A stretch of 64,000 nt of DNA from Pseudomonas kribbensis. GTDB taxonomy: Bacteria > Pseudomonadota > Gammaproteobacteria > Pseudomonadales > Pseudomonadaceae. Shown one piece after another: positions 60,459-64,000 of this stretch. The stretch covers positions 5,188,501-5,252,500 of the forward strand of contig NZ_CP029608.1 of the NCBI RefSeq assembly GCF_003352185.1. The letters run 5' to 3'. Position 1 is the stretch's first letter, and every line of letters begins with the position of its first letter. The notes beneath the pieces were generated by a model. That model saw nothing but the letters and a program-made list of their open reading frames with translations, ran no database searches and had not been told where the DNA came from. The position numbers were made by a program, and so were the translations under genes.

Positions 60459-60777
60459 CGACGCTACTCCATGTGCATTATTGTTATGGCAGTGAGTACT
60501 TTTAAAAACGCCTGAAGGACCGGGCGCCAGAGGCCTCCCGAAATCGCTTCAATGTTGCATTGCCCCGTTCTTAAAAATCCTTGAGCGGACTATAGCCAGC
60601 AGGTGGTACGGCTTGATCCCTCTAAAGTGTGATTTGCAGCTGCCGGCCACTCTGGAACAGTCCTTTCGCCAGTCCGACACATGTCGGCCCGGCAAGGATG
60701 GCTGATTTTTCCGATTTCACAAGCCAAGCGCTTGCTTGGTGGGGCTGGCGCGCCGTTTTCGGCGCGCCAGGGGACAC
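60459..60777. other. Regulatory gap between the acyl-CoA ligase and DUF1302 genes
   Basis: No gene fits here. On the minus strand a TATAGT (about 60590-60596) could be a -10 for the DUF1302 gene, with a long 5' leader of about 130 bases; no good -35 is seen, as expected for an activator-dependent promoter of the MalT-like regulator. The hairpin at 60746-60769 follows the ligase gene. Confidence 0.45.
60746..60769 (-). terminator. Hairpin after the acyl-CoA ligase gene
   Basis: TGGCGCGCCG (60746-60755) and CGGCGCGCCA (60760-60769) are perfect complements around TTTT, nine bases after the ligase stop codon. There is no T run, so termination may be partial, letting the ligase and DUF1302 genes form one transcript. 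Confidence 0.6.
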
Positions 60778-62460
60778 TCAAAGTGTCGAGAGGAAGGTGC
60801 TGTTGTTGGCCTGCCATTCGGTGATGTCGAGGCGGATGCGCTTCTTGTCGAGCTTGCCGACACTGGTCTTGGGAATTTCCGTAACAAGGGCGATCTGACT
60901 CGGGATTGCCCACTTGCTCAGGTGCCCCAGTTCCACGAACGGCTTGAGGTGTTCCTTGAGCTCGCGGGCCCCGATGGCGTGCCCTTCGCGGATCACCAGC
61001 AAGGCAAACGGGCGCTCGCCCCACTGCGGATCGGCGATGCCCACCACTGCTACTTCACGTACCGCGACGTGACGACTGATCAGGTCTTCGAGGTCCAGCG
61101 AGGAAATCCATTCGCCACCGGTCTTGATCACGTCCTTGATCCGGTCGCGGATGTCGATCACGCCCATGCTGTCGAGCGTTGCCACGTCGCCGGTGTGCAG
61201 CCAGCCACCGGCCCACAGCTCGGCGCCCTTCTGCGGTTCGTTGAAATAGCCCTCGGTCAGCCACGGTGCACGCAGCACCAGTTCGCCCTGGGTTTCGCCA
61301 TCGGCGGGCAGGAAGTTGCCGTCGCCATCGACGATCGCCGCTTCGACTAGCGGCCCCGGCACCCCGGCCTTGATTCGGTAGGTGGTGCGTTCGTCTTCGG
61401 TGCCTGCCATCAACTCATCGTTCAGATGCGCACAGGAAACCAACGGCCCGGTTTCCGACATGCCATAGGCCGCCGTCAGTTGAATGCCCTTGCTCTTGGC
61501 CGTTTCATACAGCGTGCGATTGAGCGCACTGCCGCCGATGACGATCTTCCAGCCGCCGAAATCGGTGCCCTGCGCGCCCTTGGCGTTGAGCACCATCTGC
61601 AGGATGGTTGGCACGCAATGGGAGAACGTGACCTTCTCCTTGCGCCACAACTCGACCAGAAACTCCGGGTCGTAACGTCCCGGATAAACCTGCTTGAGCC
61701 CGAGCATGGTTGCCACATAGGGCAGACCCCAAGCATGCACGTGGAACATCGGGGTGATCGGCATGTACACGTCGTTGGTGCCCAGCAGCCGCACGCTGTC
61801 GATGGCGCCCATGATGGTCGACACACCCATGGTGTGCAGCACCAGTTGCCGATGGGTGAAATACACACCTTTCGGATTGCCGGTGGTACCCGTGGTGTAG
61901 AAGGTGGTGGCAACCGAGTTTTCGTCGAAGTCCTGGAAGTCGTACTGCGGGCTCGCGGACGCCAGCAGTTGTTCGTACTCGCCCACCAGATTCGGCAGAT
62001 CCGCGGTTTTTTCCGGCAGATCGGTCAGCAGCAGGGTTTTCTCCACCGTGGTCAGGTGCGGCGCGATGGCCTGGTACAGCCCGACGAACTCGCTGTTGAC
62101 CAGCACGAAACGGTCCTCGGCGTGGTTCATGGTGTAGAGGATCTGTTCCGGCGACAGGCGCACGTTGATGGTGTGAATCACCGCGCCGATCATCGGAATG
62201 GCAAACATGCATTCGAGGTAGCGATGGCTGTCCCAGTCCATCACCGCCACGGTATCGCCGGCCTTTACGCCGGCTGCCGTCAGTACGTTGGCCAGTCGCG
62301 CGACCCGCTCGATCAGCGTCGGATAGCTATAGCGCAACTGGTCACGGTAGATGATCTCGCGGGTTTTCTCGTAACGGGCGCCCGACATCAGCAGCCGTTT
62401 AATCAGCAATGGATACTGGTAGGCCCCTTCGGCGGGCGGAATAACGCGAGTCTGCAACAT
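60778..62460 (-). CDS. AlkK-like medium- or long-chain fatty acid--CoA ligase
   Basis: 560 residues of the adenylate-forming family: activates a carboxylic acid to its CoA ester through an acyl-AMP. Motifs: YTTGTTGNPKGVYFTHRQ (A3), YGMSETGP (A5), GWLHTGDVATLD (A7), IKTGGEWISSLDLEDL (A8) and KTSVGKLDKKRIR with the C-terminal Lys. It reads closest to AlkK and other medium-chain synthetases rather than FadD. Next to DUF1302/DUF1329 it would activate the imported acid. Confidence 0.92.
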   Translation of the reverse strand: MLQTRVIPPAEGAYQYPLLIKRLLMSGARYEKTREIIYRDQLRYSYPTLIERVARLANVLTAAGVKAGDTVAVMDWDSHRYLECMFAIPMIGAVIHTINVRLSPEQILYTMNHAEDRFVLVNSEFVGLYQAIAPHLTTVEKTLLLTDLPEKTADLPNLVGEYEQLLASASPQYDFQDFDENSVATTFYTTGTTGNPKGVYFTHRQLVLHTMGVSTIMGAIDSVRLLGTNDVYMPITPMFHVHAWGLPYVATMLGLKQVYPGRYDPEFLVELWRKEKVTFSHCVPTILQMVLNAKGAQGTDFGGWKIVIGGSALNRTLYETAKSKGIQLTAAYGMSETGPLVSCAHLNDELMAGTEDERTTYRIKAGVPGPLVEAAIVDGDGNFLPADGETQGELVLRAPWLTEGYFNEPQKGAELWAGGWLHTGDVATLDSMGVIDIRDRIKDVIKTGGEWISSLDLEDLISRHVAVREVAVVGIADPQWGERPFALLVIREGHAIGARELKEHLKPFVELGHLSKWAIPSQIALVTEIPKTSVGKLDKKRIRLDITEWQANNSTFLSTL

Positions 62461-62562
62461 AAGAATCCCTTTTCTGACTGCACGGTGTTGGCGTTGGAGT
62501 TTTGTACTCTAGAACCCTTATACGCCAGCCAAATCAGCCAAAGGAATGATTTGCAGAGCCGT

Positions 62563-62591
62563 ACAAATGCTAGCTTTGCGCCAGCATTTGT
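62563..62591 (-). terminator. Hairpin between the MFS and acyl-CoA ligase genes
   Basis: ACAAATGCT (62563-62571) pairs with AGCATTTGT (62583-62591) with an 11-base loop, 17 bases after the MFS stop codon. No T run follows, so it may only attenuate. Confidence 0.45.
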
Positions 62592-62607
62592 CGGATTTCG
62601 TCACCGG

Positions 62608-63792
62608 TCAGGCCGTTTGCCCTACAGCCGCTTCGGAAGGCGTACGTGGGAAAACCACCGCCGCGAGGAAGGTCAAAGCGCCAAACCCGGCCAGAATCAG
62701 ATAAAGCCCCACAAAACCATGGCGCGGTTCGACATAGGAAATCAGCGGAATCGCCGTCGCGCTGGCACCGAACGATAAACAGTAACGCAAGGCAAACACC
62801 CGGGACTGCCATTGCGGTGCAACGAAGTTGGCGACCATCGAATCGTTCACCGTCACCTGGCCGAACACCACGAACATGAACGCCGCACCGAGCGCGATCA
62901 CCGCCCAGCCATCGACGTAAGCCATGGCATAAAGCAGTGGCGCCTGAAACAGCGTCAGCACCACAAATGGCCATTTCAGACTGACCCGGTGCAGCAATTG
63001 CCCGATGCTCAACTGCGCCACTGCACCAAACGCGTACGCCAGGCTTACCACCACGCCGAGGGTCTGCGGCGAGGCGAACAGGTCATGCAAGCGCTCCTGG
63101 AACAGTTTTGGATAGGTCATGGTGGTGGCGTTGAACACCACGCCGCCGGTGGCCGTGGCCAAGGCCAGCACGCCGAACACCATGACCATCGAAATGCGCT
63201 GGCCGCTGGCGCCCTTGAGCGCGGTGTGCGGGCGCTTGGGGATTGGCTCCTCCCGCACCTGCAAGGCAAAACCGATCCCCAGCACAATGGCCACGGCTCC
63301 CGGAATCAGGAATGCCGAACGCCAGCCGAACTGCGCCACCAGCAACCCGGTAATCAGCGCCGAGAACGCCACGCCAAGATTGCCCCACATGCCGTTGATG
63401 CCGATTTCGCGACCACGATTTTGCGCGTAGGCCACCAGCATCGCCGTGCCGACCGGGTGATAGATCGCGGCAAAAATACCGATCAGGGTCAGGCCGATGA
63501 CCAGCATCGTCGGGCTGTTACTGAGGCCGGTCACGATCGCCGAAGCGCCGATACCGAAGAAAAACACCAGCATCATCCGCCGCCGGCTCCAGTGATCGCC
63601 CAACCAGCCGGCCGGTAGCGAACAGGCACCGAACGCGATGAAACCGCCCAGCGACAGGCCGATCAGCGCGGCATAGTCGAGGGCGAAGGCCTGGGTCATG
63701 CCGAGCACGGCGGCGGGGAAAATCAGCATGAACATGTGATCGATCACATGGGCTGCGTTGATGTAGCGGATGACATTTCTGGATTGATTCAT
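62608..63792 (-). CDS. MFS transporter
   Basis: 394 residues from the ATG at 63790-63792 (MNQSRNVIRYINAAHVIDHM); the frame is open upstream but the MFS fold begins here. Twelve membrane segments, with the motif A loop GDHWSRRRMMLVFF between segments 2 and 3 and a second half starting near VMVFGVLALATATGG. Fosmidomycin/aromatic-acid-like members look similar; the substrate is unknown. Divergent from a probable regulator, and upstream of the acyl-CoA ligase gene on the same strand. Confidence 0.88.
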   Translation of the reverse strand: MNQSRNVIRYINAAHVIDHMFMLIFPAAVLGMTQAFALDYAALIGLSLGGFIAFGACSLPAGWLGDHWSRRRMMLVFFFGIGASAIVTGLSNSPTMLVIGLTLIGIFAAIYHPVGTAMLVAYAQNRGREIGINGMWGNLGVAFSALITGLLVAQFGWRSAFLIPGAVAIVLGIGFALQVREEPIPKRPHTALKGASGQRISMVMVFGVLALATATGGVVFNATTMTYPKLFQERLHDLFASPQTLGVVVSLAYAFGAVAQLSIGQLLHRVSLKWPFVVLTLFQAPLLYAMAYVDGWAVIALGAAFMFVVFGQVTVNDSMVANFVAPQWQSRVFALRYCLSFGASATAIPLISYVEPRHGFVGLYLILAGFGALTFLAAVVFPRTPSEAAVGQTA

Positions 63793-63888
63793 CGCGGCAC
63801 GCTTTCTTGTGGTGAACAGATGAGGGTGAGCGCTTATGCTAAGTTGGCGAAAAAGCGCATTCCTGCCATACAAGTCAGTGAACCGGAC
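63793..63888. promoter_or_regulatory. Divergent promoter region of the MFS and regulator genes
   Basis: Ninety-six bases separate the two divergent starts and must hold both promoters. No clear consensus boxes are seen. Confidence 0.4.
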
Positions 63889-64000
63889 ATGTTGATCAGC
63901 CATTTCGAACACGGCCCGGTGAGTGCCTATCCCCGGGATTATCTCGACGGCGCACACCAGCCATTGCACCTGCATCGCGAGGCACAGCTGCTGTATGCAG
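63889..64000 (+). CDS. Start of a probable AraC-type regulator (5' part only)
   Basis: The ATG at 63889 opens 37 codons that stay open to the window end: MLISHFEHGPVSAYPRDYLD then GAHQPLHLHREAQLLYA. The spaced histidines in QPLHLHREAQL resemble the first strands of the cupin sensor domain of AraC-type regulators (a pattern of H-x-H followed by Q-L). Too little is visible for more; it is divergent from the MFS gene, as local regulators often are. Confidence 0.55.
   Translation, partial: MLISHFEHGPVSAYPRDYLDGAHQPLHLHREAQLLYA

Overview
The window reads as a chromosomal segment of a fluorescent Pseudomonas (P. fluorescens group). The grounds are the gene families and their order, high G+C with strong third-position bias, Pseudomonas-type REP repeats, and a run from lpxC to zapG that follows the gene order I recall from P. 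aeruginosa PAO1. No search could be run, so names rest on motifs, lengths and context.

Layout. 1-1241: the 5' part of a PAS-type chemoreceptor gene and a 75-residue orphan. 1242-1982: a gene-free block with a perfect inverted repeat, REP-like hairpins and a highly structured dispersed repeat. 1983-8624: an RND efflux adaptor and permease translationally coupled to each other and followed by a CopRS-type two-component system, then a tiny exported protein. 8819-11834: an OprD-type porin and a membrane diguanylate cyclase with a REP pair between them. 11896-29713 (minus): the complete division and cell wall (dcw) cluster mraZ-rsmH-ftsL-ftsI-murE-murF-mraY-murD-ftsW-murG-murC-ddlB-ftsQ-ftsA-ftsZ-lpxC, mostly with overlapping genes, driven by a strong promoter next to three MraZ boxes.

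30119-47462: rnpB, rsmI, and divergently lpoA-yraN-gmhA-BON lipoprotein; sspAB; the cytochrome bc1 operon petABC; rplM-rpsI; an aldo-keto reductase; an acyl-CoA dehydrogenase divergent from a GlxA-type regulator; zapE, an extended trpS, a small hydrolase and zapG. This part is conserved core genome with convergent genes separated by bidirectional terminators.

47530-64000 is more accessory: an OmpA-type lipoprotein, a metallo-beta-lactamase-fold hydrolase, a 1645-residue serralysin-like metalloprotease whose C-terminal three quarters are 14 RTX modules in a D-D-Q super-repeat, then a MalT-like LuxR regulator, DUF1329 and DUF1302 envelope proteins, an AlkK-like acyl-CoA ligase and an MFS transporter, and the start of a probable AraC-type regulator. 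The latter block looks like a regulated system for taking up and activating a hydrophobic carboxylic acid or ester. The most unusual objects are the giant RTX protease and its nearly identical 780-bp repeats, the envelope/acyl-CoA-ligase cluster, and the structured repeat near the left end.
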